NCBI GenBank assembly: GCA_035702985.1
Contig: DASSZD010000001.1
Location: forward strand, 1-33,960
Length of the DNA stretch: 33,960 nucleotides
From: JAKAXG01 sp035702985
Lineage (GTDB): Bacteria > Actinomycetota > Acidimicrobiia > Acidimicrobiales > Palsa-688
Reading direction: 5' to 3'
Below are positions 23,923-31,717 of the stretch, piece after piece. The notes under the pieces were generated by a model that did not search any database, was not told the origin of the DNA, and was given only the letters and a program-made list of their open reading frames with translations. Every line of letters begins with the position of its first letter. Within the stretch, counting starts at the first letter, position 1. A program made the position numbers and the translations under genes.

Positions 23923-24777
23923 GTGCCGGTAGCCGACATCGACGGGATCCCCACCAGCTTCGACGTGGTCGGCGCCGGGCCGCCGCTGCTCATGCTCTCC
24001 CCGGGCGGCTTCAACGCCACCATGGAGAACTGGTCGTCGTTCGGGCGCTACCGGGAGCTGCAGATGGTGAAGCACCTGTCGGCCCGCTTCACCTGCGTCA
24101 TCTTCGACCGCCGGGAGTCGGGCGGGTCGGGCGGCCGGCTGGAGGTTCTCGGCTGGGACGCCTACGCCACACAGGCGAGAGGGCTGCTCGACCACCTGGG
24201 GTTGGGGCCGGCCCACGTCCTGGGGGGCTGCGCCGGCTGCTCGGTCGCCCTGGCCCTGGCCCGGCGCCACCCCGACTCGGTGCGGTCTTTGATCCTGTTC
24301 TCGCCGGCGGGCGGCCCCCGCTACCGCCTGGCCCAGCACAGCCGCTTCGCCCGTCACCAGGCCTTCTTGGAGGAGCACGGCCCGGCCGCGGTGGCCGAGC
24401 TGGCCGCCGCCACCGACGGTACGTTCTCCTCGGACCCGCGGCTCGGGCCGTGGGCCGCCGTGTTGCGCCGCGATCCCCGCTTCGCCGGCCGCTACACCGG
24501 CGTGGACGCCCGGGTCCACGCCCGCATCGTGGCCGGCACGGCCCGCACCATGTTCGACCGGGACACCGTGTCGGGAGCCGAACCCGAGGAGCTGATGGCC
24601 ATGCCGGTCCCGGCCCTCATATTCCCCGGCCGGGACGACTCCCACGCCACGTCGGCGGCCCGCTACCTGGAGGAGTGCCTGCCCCACCCGGAGTACGTGG
24701 ACGTGGCCGTGGAGGACCAGGACGAGACGCTGGTCCAGGGCCGGATGCTGGAGTTCCTGGCCCGGGCGGGCGGCTAG
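23923..24777 (+). CDS. Alpha/beta hydrolase-fold protein with Cys nucleophile position
   Basis: A 284-residue alpha/beta hydrolase-fold protein beginning at GTG 23923. The nucleophile elbow, normally GxSxG, reads GGCAG (101-105) with Cys103, as in dienelactone hydrolase. The oxyanion region is SPGGFNATMENW. FPGRDDSHATS contains the usual acid, but the C-terminal catalytic His (normally in a GH motif) is not evident: the segment reads VEDQDETLVQGRMLEFL. It may be a modified hydrolase or a non-hydrolytic lyase. It is last in the plus-strand operon; its TAG stop interlocks with the stop of the converging RpiB-like gene. Confidence 0.8.
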   Translation: MPVADIDGIPTSFDVVGAGPPLLMLSPGGFNATMENWSSFGRYRELQMVKHLSARFTCVIFDRRESGGSGGRLEVLGWDAYATQARGLLDHLGLGPAHVLGGCAGCSVALALARRHPDSVRSLILFSPAGGPRYRLAQHSRFARHQAFLEEHGPAAVAELAAATDGTFSSDPRLGPWAAVLRRDPRFAGRYTGVDARVHARIVAGTARTMFDRDTVSGAEPEELMAMPVPALIFPGRDDSHATSAARYLEECLPHPEYVDVAVEDQDETLVQGRMLEFLARAGG

Positions 24778-25250
24778 CTCCGGGGGTCCAGCCCCTCGCC
24801 CCGTTCGAGCCTGGCTATCTGGTCGACCCGGTCCTGGTGGCGGCCGCCCTTGAACGGGGTGGACAGCCACACGCCCAGCAGTTCCCGGGCGTCGGCGGGG
24901 CTGACGACCTTCGCTCCTATGACCATCACGTTGGCGTCGTTGTGGGCCCGGGCGATCTCGGTGACGAAGCGGGTGTGGCACAGGGTGGCCCGGATCCCCC
25001 GGATCTTGTTGCAGGCGATGGTCTCCCCGGACCCGCTGCCCCCGATGACCAGCCCGAAGCGGGCGGCGCCGGTGGTGACCGCCCTTCCGACGGCGGCACA
25101 CAGGCTCGGGTAGTCCACCACCTGGTCGTCGCGGTCCACCCCGCAGTCGTGCACCGGGTGGCCCCGGGCCGTCAGCCAGTCGACGATCTCCCGCTTCAGG
25201 GCCACCCCGTTGTGGTCGGCGGCCACCGCCACCGGTTCCGGCCCGGTCAT
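24774..25250 (-). CDS. RpiB/LacAB-family isomerase-like protein
   Basis: A 158-residue protein of the ribose-5-phosphate isomerase B/LacA-LacB family. AADHNGVALK is the N-terminal phosphate-loop region; GGSGSGE (70-76) has Ser72 and Glu76, matching the M. tuberculosis RpiB type rather than the Cys type; NKIRGIRATLCH and AHNDANVMVIGAKVV are also typical. ATG 25250 overlaps the ligJ stop by four bases. It is last in the ADH-ligK-ligJ operon. Co-occurrence with ligJ and ligK suggests it may isomerise or tautomerise a pathway acid rather than a sugar phosphate (inference). Confidence 0.88.
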   Translation of the reverse strand: MTGPEPVAVAADHNGVALKREIVDWLTARGHPVHDCGVDRDDQVVDYPSLCAAVGRAVTTGAARFGLVIGGSGSGETIACNKIRGIRATLCHTRFVTEIARAHNDANVMVIGAKVVSPADARELLGVWLSTPFKGGRHQDRVDQIARLERGEGLDPRS

Positions 25251-26269
25251 CGACCCTGTTCCCGCAACCGGCGATCGAGGCGGGGGTACACCCGGCGGAC
25301 GTTCCCCTCGTAGAGCGCCGCCCGGGTCTCCTCCGGGAGGCCCAGGCTCTCCACGTAGAGCCGTGTGTCGTCCCAACCGGAGCCGGTCTCGGGGTTGACC
25401 CCGCGGACCGCGCCCAGCATCTCGGACCCGAACAGCACGTTGGGCGTGGGGACGACCTTCAAGAGCAGCTCCACCCCAGGCCGGTGGTAGACGCACGTGT
25501 CGAAGAACACGTTGCCCATCAGGTGGGTGTCGATGGGCGGCCGGTCGAACCGGGCGGCCAGGCCCTTGTAGCGGCCCCAGTGGTACGGCACGGCGCCCCC
25601 GCCGTGGGGTATGACGAACCGCAGGCCCGGGAACCGTCCGAACAGGTCGCCTTCCAGCAGTTGCATGAACACGGTGGTGTCGGCGTTGAGGTAGTGGGCG
25701 CCCAGGGCGTGGAAGTTCGGGTTGCAGGATCCCGACACGTGGATCATGCCGGGAACCTCCAACTCCTCCATCGCCTCGAACAGCGGGAACCAGTAGGGGT
25801 CGGTGACCGGCCGCCCGGTCCAGTTCCCCCCGGACGGGTCCGGATTGATGTTGGCGGCCACGAAACCGGCCTCTACACAGCGGCGCAGCTCGGCGATCGG
25901 GGCGCCCAGGTCGCCGCCGGGCGTCTGGGGGAGCTGGCACACCGGGGCGAACCGGTCCGGGAACAGGTCACACACCCGGCGCACCAGGTCGTTGGAGAGC
26001 CGGGTCCACGCCCGGCCGGTCTCCTGGTCGCCCACGTGGTGGCCCATGGCGGAGGCCCGGGGCGAGAACAGGACCATGTCGATGCCCCGCTCGTCCATGA
26101 CCCGCAGCTGGTTGGCGCTGATGCAGTCCACCAGTTCCTGGTCGGATATGGCAGGCAGGTCGGGGGCGGGGCCGTCCCCGGCGTCGAGGGCGGCCAACTG
26201 GCGGCGGCGGAACTCGGCCAGCTGCGGGGGTTCGCTGGTGAAGTGCCCGTGGCAGTCGACGACCCGCAC
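25247..26269 (-). CDS. ligJ: 4-oxalomesaconate hydratase (LigJ)
   Basis: A 340-residue amidohydrolase-superfamily protein closely resembling LigJ: N-terminal DCHGHF with metal His7 and His9, ISDQELVDCISANQLR, SPRASAMGHHVGDQETG, MIHVSGSCNPNFHALGAHYL, PHGGGAVPYHWGR, VFFDTCVYHRPG, and FGSEMLGAVRGVNPETG with the Glu ligand. LigJ adds water to the 4-oxalomesaconate-derived acid to give 4-carboxy-4-hydroxy-2-oxoadipate in protocatechuate 4,5- and gallate catabolism. The upstream gene is the matching aldolase ligK, two bases away. Full length and all recognised metal ligands are present. A paralogue is at 6395-7417. Confidence 0.93.
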   Translation of the reverse strand: MRVVDCHGHFTSEPPQLAEFRRRQLAALDAGDGPAPDLPAISDQELVDCISANQLRVMDERGIDMVLFSPRASAMGHHVGDQETGRAWTRLSNDLVRRVCDLFPDRFAPVCQLPQTPGGDLGAPIAELRRCVEAGFVAANINPDPSGGNWTGRPVTDPYWFPLFEAMEELEVPGMIHVSGSCNPNFHALGAHYLNADTTVFMQLLEGDLFGRFPGLRFVIPHGGGAVPYHWGRYKGLAARFDRPPIDTHLMGNVFFDTCVYHRPGVELLLKVVPTPNVLFGSEMLGAVRGVNPETGSGWDDTRLYVESLGLPEETRAALYEGNVRRVYPRLDRRLREQGR

Positions 26270-26271
26270 CC

Positions 26272-26952
26272 TCAGCGGAGCTCCTGCTCGGACACGTACC
26301 TGAGGCCCCGGGCGGCCAGCGCGTCCCGCATGGCGGATACGTCCAGGCTGATCTCGCCGGCGGCGTAGCGCTTACGGCTCAGGGCCTCCTTCTCCTCCCG
26401 CCGCACGGCGGCCTCGAGCACCGCCCCGGCCCGGTCGCGCTCGACCACCACCACCCCGTCGTCGTCGGCCACCACCACGTCGCCGGCCCGCACCAGCTGC
26501 TCCCCGCAGACCACCGGGAGATTGACGTTGCCCAGCGTCTCCTTGACCGTCCCCCGGGCGGACACGCACCGGGACCACACCGGGAAGCCCATCTCGGCCA
26601 GGGGGGCCACGTCCCGGCAGCCGGCGTCGATGACCAGGCCCCGCACCCCCCGGCCCTGCAGCGCCGTCGCCAGGAGCTCCCCGAAGTAGCCGTCCCCGCA
26701 GGGTGACGTGGGGGCCACCACCAGCAGGTCGCCCTCCCCGGTCTGCTCGACGGCCACGTGGATCATCCAGTTGTCCCCCGGGGGGACGCTTACGGTCACC
26801 GCCGTGCCGGCCGCACGGGCTCCGGGCCAGACCGGTCGCAGCCGGGAGTGCATGAGCCCGGAGCGGTTCTGGGCCTCGTGGACGGTGGCCACCCCGCAGC
26901 GGCCCAGCCCCTCGACCAGATCGGCGGGGGCCCGGCGCACACCGGTGACCAC
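26272..26952 (-). CDS. ligK: 4-carboxy-4-hydroxy-2-oxoadipate aldolase (LigK/GalC)
   Basis: A 226-residue RraA-fold class II aldolase. Motifs match LigK: GVATVHEAQNRSGLM, PPGDNWMIHVAVEQ, PTSPCGDGYFGELLAT and VSARGTVKETLGNVNLPVVC, with Arg113-Asp114 in CRDVAPL and GDVVVADDDGVVVVERD. It cleaves carboxy-hydroxy-oxoadipate to pyruvate and oxaloacetate, and usually also decarboxylates oxaloacetate. The start is uncertain: GTG 26952 gives the normal N-terminus, GTG 26940 is alternative, and the longer frame overlaps the ADH gene. It is cotranscribed with ligJ, two bases downstream. Confidence 0.92.
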   Translation of the reverse strand: MVTGVRRAPADLVEGLGRCGVATVHEAQNRSGLMHSRLRPVWPGARAAGTAVTVSVPPGDNWMIHVAVEQTGEGDLLVVAPTSPCGDGYFGELLATALQGRGVRGLVIDAGCRDVAPLAEMGFPVWSRCVSARGTVKETLGNVNLPVVCGEQLVRAGDVVVADDDGVVVVERDRAGAVLEAAVRREEKEALSRKRYAAGEISLDVSAMRDALAARGLRYVSEQELR

Positions 26953-26990
26953 CGTCCCGCTCGGCGGCAGGCCGCTCGGGTCGGTGATGC

Positions 26991-28112
26991 TCAGGATCCC
27001 AGCCCTTCCCACGGGAGCAGGGACACGTGCACGACCCCCTCCTCGGCCTGGCCACCGACGGCCCGGATGGCCCGGTCCACGTCGCCCAGACCGAAGGTGT
27101 GGGTGGTGAGCAGGTGCAGCGGGAACCGGTTGGAGGCCAGCTGGGCCAGGGCCAGCTCGCACGCCCGCCAGCTGTGGCCGCGGGCACTTTTGATGGTGAT
27201 GGCCTTCTCGGTCACCGTCTTGATGGGGAAGTCCGGGAAGCTGGCCATCTCACCCTGCACCACCATGGTGCCCCCGCGCCGGCGGAGGGCGTCGATGCCG
27301 ATCAGGACCGGGGCCGGACCGGCGCCGGCGGTGCAGTCGAGCACCACGTCCACGCCCCGACCTCCGGTCAGGCGGCGTACCTCCTCGACCGCGTCGGTCG
27401 AGGTGACGTCGATCACGTGATCGGCGCCGAGGGTCTTGGCCAGCTCCAGACGGGCGCCGTCGCGAGCGGTGCCGGTGACGATGATCAGGGAGGCGCCGGC
27501 CTGCTTGCAGGCCACCACCTGGGACAGACCCTGCTGGCCGGGGCCCTGGATGAGGACGGTGGAGTCGTAGCCCACACCGGCGTCGAACAGCGCCCACTCG
27601 ATGCCGTTGGACAGGGGGGTGACGATCCCCGCCAGTTCGGGGGTGACGGTGTCGGGCACCCGGTGCAGCACCGCGTTCCACGGCAGGTACAGGTACTGGG
27701 AGAAGCCGCCCCACAGCTGGAACGGGTTGTCGGCCGAGGTGTAGCCGTAGCGGCGGGCGTCGCGGTTGGTGCGCCAGTCGGTGGCCTCGCAGTGGCGGTA
27801 CTCCCCCCGGTGGCACCAGGCGCAGCGCCGGCACGGGACGTAGTGCTCCACGAACACCCGGTCGCCCTCCTGCACGCCCTGACGGGCGGCGAACTCCGGG
27901 CCGACCCGGGCCAGCACCCCGACGTTCTCGTGACCCATGATCACCGGGTCGGCGAACGGAGGTTTGGCGTACATCTTGACGTCGGTGCCGCAGATCCCCG
28001 CCACCTCCACCTTGAGCAGGGCCGAGTCCGCCGGCACCTCGGGCATGTCGAACTCGCGTAACTCCGTAGTGGCCGGTCCGGTCCGGACCGCCGCCAGCAC
28101 CTTGTCGGGCAC
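26991..28112 (-). CDS. Zinc-dependent medium-chain alcohol dehydrogenase
   Basis: A 373-residue MDR dehydrogenase. Catalytic zinc: Cys in GICGTD and His in GHENVGV; structural zinc: four Cys in CRRCAWCHRGEYRHC. The nucleotide turn is GPGQQGL, the same unusual form as in the paralogue at 11859-12944. GTG 28112 is preceded by GGGGAGGG. It heads the ADH-ligK-ligJ-RpiB operon. The substrate may be an aromatic alcohol or a ring-cleavage-derived hydroxy acid or semialdehyde. No dedicated LigC-type dehydrogenase is evident, so this gene is one candidate for that step. Confidence 0.88.
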   Translation of the reverse strand: MPDKVLAAVRTGPATTELREFDMPEVPADSALLKVEVAGICGTDVKMYAKPPFADPVIMGHENVGVLARVGPEFAARQGVQEGDRVFVEHYVPCRRCAWCHRGEYRHCEATDWRTNRDARRYGYTSADNPFQLWGGFSQYLYLPWNAVLHRVPDTVTPELAGIVTPLSNGIEWALFDAGVGYDSTVLIQGPGQQGLSQVVACKQAGASLIIVTGTARDGARLELAKTLGADHVIDVTSTDAVEEVRRLTGGRGVDVVLDCTAGAGPAPVLIGIDALRRRGGTMVVQGEMASFPDFPIKTVTEKAITIKSARGHSWRACELALAQLASNRFPLHLLTTHTFGLGDVDRAIRAVGGQAEEGVVHVSLLPWEGLGS

Positions 28113-28201
28113 CAGTGATTCCCTCCCCTGAACGTCGGTCTGCGACCTAAAGGTATGCTATCAGACATTATCAGGACAGTCCCCTGGTGTAAGGAGGAGC
28201 C
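28113..28201. promoter_or_regulatory. Divergent promoter region between ADH and Pht5-like gene
   Basis: The region contains TATGCT (28154-28159), a possible plus-strand -10 box, and ATCAGACATTAT (28160-28171), a near copy of the element at 8751-8771. It also holds the 9-bp palindrome GGACAGTCC (28174-28182), identical to the core of the operator at 20054-20062. AAGGAGG just before ATG 28202 is an ideal ribosome site. The shared elements imply coregulation with the 17-gene run. Confidence 0.55.
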
Positions 28202-29155
28202 ATGGCGGCCGACGGACCGAAGCTCACCATCGTTACCCGGACCCAGGGGGCCAACCGGGCTCTCACCGACGGCACCGTCAGGCCGGCGTCGGCCCAGCTG
28301 GACTTCGTGGAGGTCCCGGTGCTGGTCCACGCCTTCCGGCGCATGGTCCGCGAGCTGGAGTTCGACGTGTGCGAGATGGCCATCACCACCTACCTGTGCG
28401 CCAAGTCGTTCGGGGTCGGCTTCACCGCCCTACCCGTGTTCCTGTGGCGGGGCCTGCACCACGGGGCCGTACAGACCCACCCGGCGGCCGGCATCTCCGG
28501 CCCCCAGGACCTGGAGGGCCGGGCGGTGGGCGTCAACCGGGGCTACACCGTCACCACCGGGGTGTGGGCCCGGGGCATCCTGGCCGAGGAGTACGGCGTG
28601 GACCTGGACCGGGTGACATGGGTCCTGTCCGGCGACGAGCACGTGACCCAGTACCGCCCGCCGGCCAACGTGGTGCCGGCGCCGGCCGGCGCCGGGCTGG
28701 GGGATCTGCTGGCCTCCGGGGAGCTGGCCGCGGTGATCGGCGCGGACATCGACTCCGACGAGGTGACCAGCCTGATCCCCGACCCCCAGCAGGCGGCCAT
28801 GACCGCCCTCACCAGCCGGGGGTTCTACCCGATCAACCATCTGGTCGTAGTGCGCGACGACGTGCTGGCCGCCCATCCGGGCCTGGCGGCCGACCTGTTC
28901 GAGGCGTTCGCCGAGGCCAAGCGGCGCTACGTCGCCGAGCTGCGCCACGCCGACGAGGCCACCCTCACCGGCTCCGACCTGTTGAACTACAGGATCATGC
29001 AGGCGACCGGCCGAGACCCTCTCCCCTACGGGCTGGAGCCCAACCGCGCCATCCTGGAGAAACTCCTGGACTACGCCCGGGCGCAGAGCATCCTGCCCGT
29101 CCGGCCGTCGCTGGAGGACGTGTTCGCACGGGAGACCTGGACCCTGCAGGCGTGA
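28202..29155 (+). CDS. 4,5-dihydroxyphthalate decarboxylase family protein (Pht5-like), second copy
   Basis: A 317-residue protein of the same fold as the one at 2342-3334. Signatures: FDVCEMAITTYLCAKSFGVG, LPVFLWRGLHHGAV, DLEGRAVGVNRGYTVTTGVW, RGILAEEYGV and YPINHLVVVRDDVLAAHPG. No signal peptide or lipobox is present. The segment that is VPEYQQTA in the first copy is VNRGYTVT here, so substrate contacts differ. The AAGGAGG ribosome site fixes ATG 28202. It opens a plus-strand operon with a transporter and a dehydrogenase. Decarboxylation of an aromatic diacid is the best guess; a solute-binding role cannot be excluded. Confidence 0.8.
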   Translation: MAADGPKLTIVTRTQGANRALTDGTVRPASAQLDFVEVPVLVHAFRRMVRELEFDVCEMAITTYLCAKSFGVGFTALPVFLWRGLHHGAVQTHPAAGISGPQDLEGRAVGVNRGYTVTTGVWARGILAEEYGVDLDRVTWVLSGDEHVTQYRPPANVVPAPAGAGLGDLLASGELAAVIGADIDSDEVTSLIPDPQQAAMTALTSRGFYPINHLVVVRDDVLAAHPGLAADLFEAFAEAKRRYVAELRHADEATLTGSDLLNYRIMQATGRDPLPYGLEPNRAILEKLLDYARAQSILPVRPSLEDVFARETWTLQA

Positions 29156-29189
29156 GCGGGCCCCGCCCCGACGCCTACCGCCCGCCCGG

Positions 29190-30563
29190 GTGAGCCGGGT
29201 CGACCCGACGGGTCGGGTCGGGCGGCTGCTGAGCGCCGCCGTCCCGCCGTGGATGGACCGCAACCTGCGGCTCATCCTGGCCACCCGCATGGCCATGAGC
29301 GTGGGCCGGGCCATCCTGTCGATCGTCACCGCCCTGTACCTGGCCGCCCTGGGCTTCTCCGGCCTGGAGATCGGCGCCCTGTTCGTGGGGGTCACCTTCG
29401 CCAGCGCCCTGATGGCCTCCGCCGTCGGCTTCCTGTCCGATCGGGTGGGCCGCAAGCCGTTCCTGGTAGCCGTACCGCTCGTCGCCGCCGTCGCCGCCGC
29501 GAGCTACGCCGCCACCCGGGCGACGGCCGTGCTGTTCGTGGCGGCCGCCCTGGGAAGCTTCGGCCGGGGAGCCGGGGCCGGCGGGGGGAACATCGGGCCG
29601 TACCAGCCCGCCGAGTCGGCCTTCATCGCGGAGGACGTGCCGGCCGGCAAGCGGGTCGACGCGTTCGGGCGGGTGGCCTTCACCTCGGTGCTGGGCGGCC
29701 TGGTCGGAGGGCTGCTGACCCAGCTGGTGGACGCCGGACCCCACACCAGCGTCCGGGCCGCCCTGGGCGCCTACCGCCCGGCGTTCGTGGCGGCCGCGGT
29801 GCTGTTCTTCCTGGGCGGCCTCCTGGCCCTGGGACTGGTCGAACCGGCCGGCCACCACACCCACCGGTCCCGGCCGGGCCGGGGCGGCCGCTGGCCCCGC
29901 CGGTCGTGGCCGGCCCTGTGGCGGCTTTGGGTCACCAACGGGACCAACGGCGTGGCCATGGGCCTGTTCGCCCCGTTCATGAGCTACTGGATGTACCGCC
30001 GCTACGGGGTGGGGGCGGGCCAGATAGGGCTGCTGTTCGCCGTGGTCAACGTGGGGTCGCTGGCCGCCACCCTGGTGGCGTCGCGCATCGGCGCCCGGTT
30101 CGGCACGGTCCGGGCCATCTCGGCGGTGCGGGCCCTCGGAGGGTTGCTCATCCTGCCCATGGTGCTGGCCCCGACGTTCTGGGCCGCCGGGGCGGCCTAC
30201 TTCCTGCGCATGCTGGCCCAGAGGATCGGCATGCCGCTCCGCTTGTCCTTCGTGCAGGACCTGGCCGATCCGGCGGAGCGGGCCACCGTCGCCGCCCTCT
30301 CCACCGTCCCCGCTCAGGTGACCATGGCCGGCGGCCAGACCCTGGCCGGTTACCTCTTCGACGAGGTGAGCCTGTCGGCGCCTTTCGAGATAGCCGCCGT
30401 CTTCCAGTGCATCAACGCCGCCTTGTACGCCGTGCTGTTCGGGCTGCACCCGCCCCGCCGGGCGGCGCCCGGCGTCGGCCCCGCCGCCGGGGCGGGACGG
30501 CCGGGCGGAGAAGCGGGCAGCATGGGACGGGACCAGACCAGGGAGGAGGTGCAGGCGCCGTGA
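29190..30563 (+). CDS. MFS transporter
   Basis: A 457-residue major facilitator superfamily permease with about 12 hydrophobic segments. The loop 2-3 motif is GFLSDRVGRKPF. A central basic loop (about 223-245, HHTHRSRPGRGGRWPRRSW) separates the two halves, and a hydrophilic C-terminal tail of about 40 residues ends the protein. GTG 29190 is the chosen start, giving a cytosolic N-terminus of about 25 residues; ATG 29252 is a shorter alternative, and neither has a clear ribosome site. It probably imports the aromatic acid or exports an intermediate. Its end overlaps the next gene by four bases. Confidence 0.88.
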   Translation: MSRVDPTGRVGRLLSAAVPPWMDRNLRLILATRMAMSVGRAILSIVTALYLAALGFSGLEIGALFVGVTFASALMASAVGFLSDRVGRKPFLVAVPLVAAVAAASYAATRATAVLFVAAALGSFGRGAGAGGGNIGPYQPAESAFIAEDVPAGKRVDAFGRVAFTSVLGGLVGGLLTQLVDAGPHTSVRAALGAYRPAFVAAAVLFFLGGLLALGLVEPAGHHTHRSRPGRGGRWPRRSWPALWRLWVTNGTNGVAMGLFAPFMSYWMYRRYGVGAGQIGLLFAVVNVGSLAATLVASRIGARFGTVRAISAVRALGGLLILPMVLAPTFWAAGAAYFLRMLAQRIGMPLRLSFVQDLADPAERATVAALSTVPAQVTMAGGQTLAGYLFDEVSLSAPFEIAAVFQCINAALYAVLFGLHPPRRAAPGVGPAAGAGRPGGEAGSMGRDQTREEVQAP

Positions 30564-31369
30564 CCGACGGATCCGACGCCCGCCGGGCGACGATCACCGT
30601 GGCGGTGCTGGGATTGGGGGAGGCGGGCGGGGAGATCGCCCGGGACCTGCTGGCGGCCGGCGCCGACGTCCGGGCCTTCGACCCCAGGGCGGACCGGCCG
30701 GCGCCGGCCGGCGCCACGGGCTGCAACAGTGAGGCCGACGCCGCCGCCGGCGCCGACGTGGTCCTCAGCGTCAACAGCGCCCACGACGCCGTCACCGCCC
30801 TGCGCCGGGGTATCGGGGCCCTGGGTGGCGGGGCGGTGTGGGCCGACCTCAACACCGCGTCACCCCGCAACAAACGGGAACTGGCCGCCATCGCCGACGA
30901 CGGCGGCCGGCTGTTCTGCGACGTGGCCATGATGTCCCCCGTGCCGGGCCGGGGGGTACGCACCCCGATGCTGGTCTCGGGGCCCGGATCGCAACTGTTC
31001 ATCCGGTGCATGCTTCGGTTCGGAACCCCGCTGCAGGTGGTGGACGGGCCGCCGGGAGCCGCAGCCGAGAGGAAGCTGCTGCGCAGCGTCTTCTACAAGG
31101 GCCTGGCCGCGGCCGTGACCGAGGCGCTGACCGCGGCCCGGGCTGCCGGGCTGGAGGAATGGATGAGGGACCACCTGCGGGCCGAGCTGGACGCCACCGG
31201 GGCCAGCGCGGTGGACCGGATGGAGCGGGGCAGCGTGGTCCACGCCCGCCGGCGGGCCGAGGAGATGGCGGCCGCCGCCGAACTGCTCGACGACCTGGAC
31301 GTGCCGCCCCTGGTGTGCCGGGCCAGCGAGCAGTGGCTGCGGCTGCTCGAGACCCGGTCGGGTTCGTGA
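30560..31369 (+). CDS. NAD(P)-dependent dehydrogenase with DUF1932-type C-terminus
   Basis: A 269-residue protein starting at GTG 30560 (GTGA overlap with the transporter stop; GGGAGGAGG upstream). The N-terminal Rossmann domain begins VAVLGLGEAGGEIA and resembles 6-phosphogluconate/3-hydroxyisobutyrate dehydrogenases. The C-terminal helical part (RKLLRSVFYKGLAAAVTEAL) matches the DUF1932 type. It may oxidise a hydroxy acid or ring-cleavage product. It is one candidate for the semialdehyde dehydrogenase step that lacks a clear LigC homologue. Confidence 0.8.
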   Translation: MTDGSDARRATITVAVLGLGEAGGEIARDLLAAGADVRAFDPRADRPAPAGATGCNSEADAAAGADVVLSVNSAHDAVTALRRGIGALGGGAVWADLNTASPRNKRELAAIADDGGRLFCDVAMMSPVPGRGVRTPMLVSGPGSQLFIRCMLRFGTPLQVVDGPPGAAAERKLLRSVFYKGLAAAVTEALTAARAAGLEEWMRDHLRAELDATGASAVDRMERGSVVHARRRAEEMAAAAELLDDLDVPPLVCRASEQWLRLLETRSGS

Positions 31370-31411
31370 CCGGGATCATCCGGTGGCCGGGCGGGATCGG
31401 GGGGATCACAG

Positions 31412-31636
31412 GTGCGGCGTCGGGTCACGCTGGCTGAGGTCATCATCTGGCTGCTGGCGGCCATGGCCGTCGGTGTGGTCGTGGGCCTGGCCTGGCGGGC
31501 CCTGGCCGGGTGCCTGCTGGCCGCGGCGGTGGCGGCGTACCCGCTGTGGGACCGCCGGGTGCTCGGATCCGACGACGCGGCCGGTTCGGATCCCCCCTAC
31601 GAGCAGTACCTGCGCGGCCTGGAGGAGGAGTGGTAG
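31412..31636 (+). CDS. Small two-helix membrane protein
   Basis: A 74-residue protein starting at GTG 31412. Two hydrophobic stretches (about residues 9-26 and 29-43, for example VIIWLLAAMAVGVVVGLAW) are followed by a short polar, acidic tail ending in EEEW. No family is recognised. It lies 42 bases after the dehydrogenase gene, in the same direction. It could be an accessory subunit of the MFS carrier or an unrelated small membrane protein. Confidence 0.55.
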   Translation: MRRRVTLAEVIIWLLAAMAVGVVVGLAWRALAGCLLAAAVAAYPLWDRRVLGSDDAAGSDPPYEQYLRGLEEEW

Positions 31637-31657
31637 CGGGCCGGACCCCCAGGCCCG
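31637..31657 (+). terminator. Possible GC-rich hairpin after the small membrane protein
   Basis: CGGGCC (31637-31642) and GGCCCG (31652-31657) can pair into a 6-bp stem with a 9-base loop directly after the TAG stop. There is no run of T residues, so it is at best a weak or atypical terminator. It precedes a separate promoter region. Confidence 0.35.
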
Positions 31658-31669
31658 GCGCGCTAACAT

Positions 31670-31682
31670 ATGGTAATACCAT
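31670..31682. promoter_or_regulatory. Palindromic GntR-type operator upstream of the bicupin gene
   Basis: ATGGTAATACCAT is a perfect 13-bp palindrome whose inner part TGGTAATACCA fits TNGTNNNACNA, as does TGGTCGTACCA at 20997. It lies in a short AT-rich stretch 36 bases before the GTG start, where a promoter would be expected. This suggests independent regulation of the bicupin by the same regulator. Confidence 0.55.
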
Positions 31683-31717
31683 TATTCCCACTTCGGGGGA
31701 CATGCCAAGGAGGTCCA

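Noticed and set aside
20907..24023. A 1038-codon open frame on the minus strand
   Set aside because: It lies opposite well-supported ferredoxin, Rieske and PanB-like genes. Its translation is low-complexity Gly/His/Arg/Pro-rich with no family motif; such antisense frames are expected in very GC-rich DNA.
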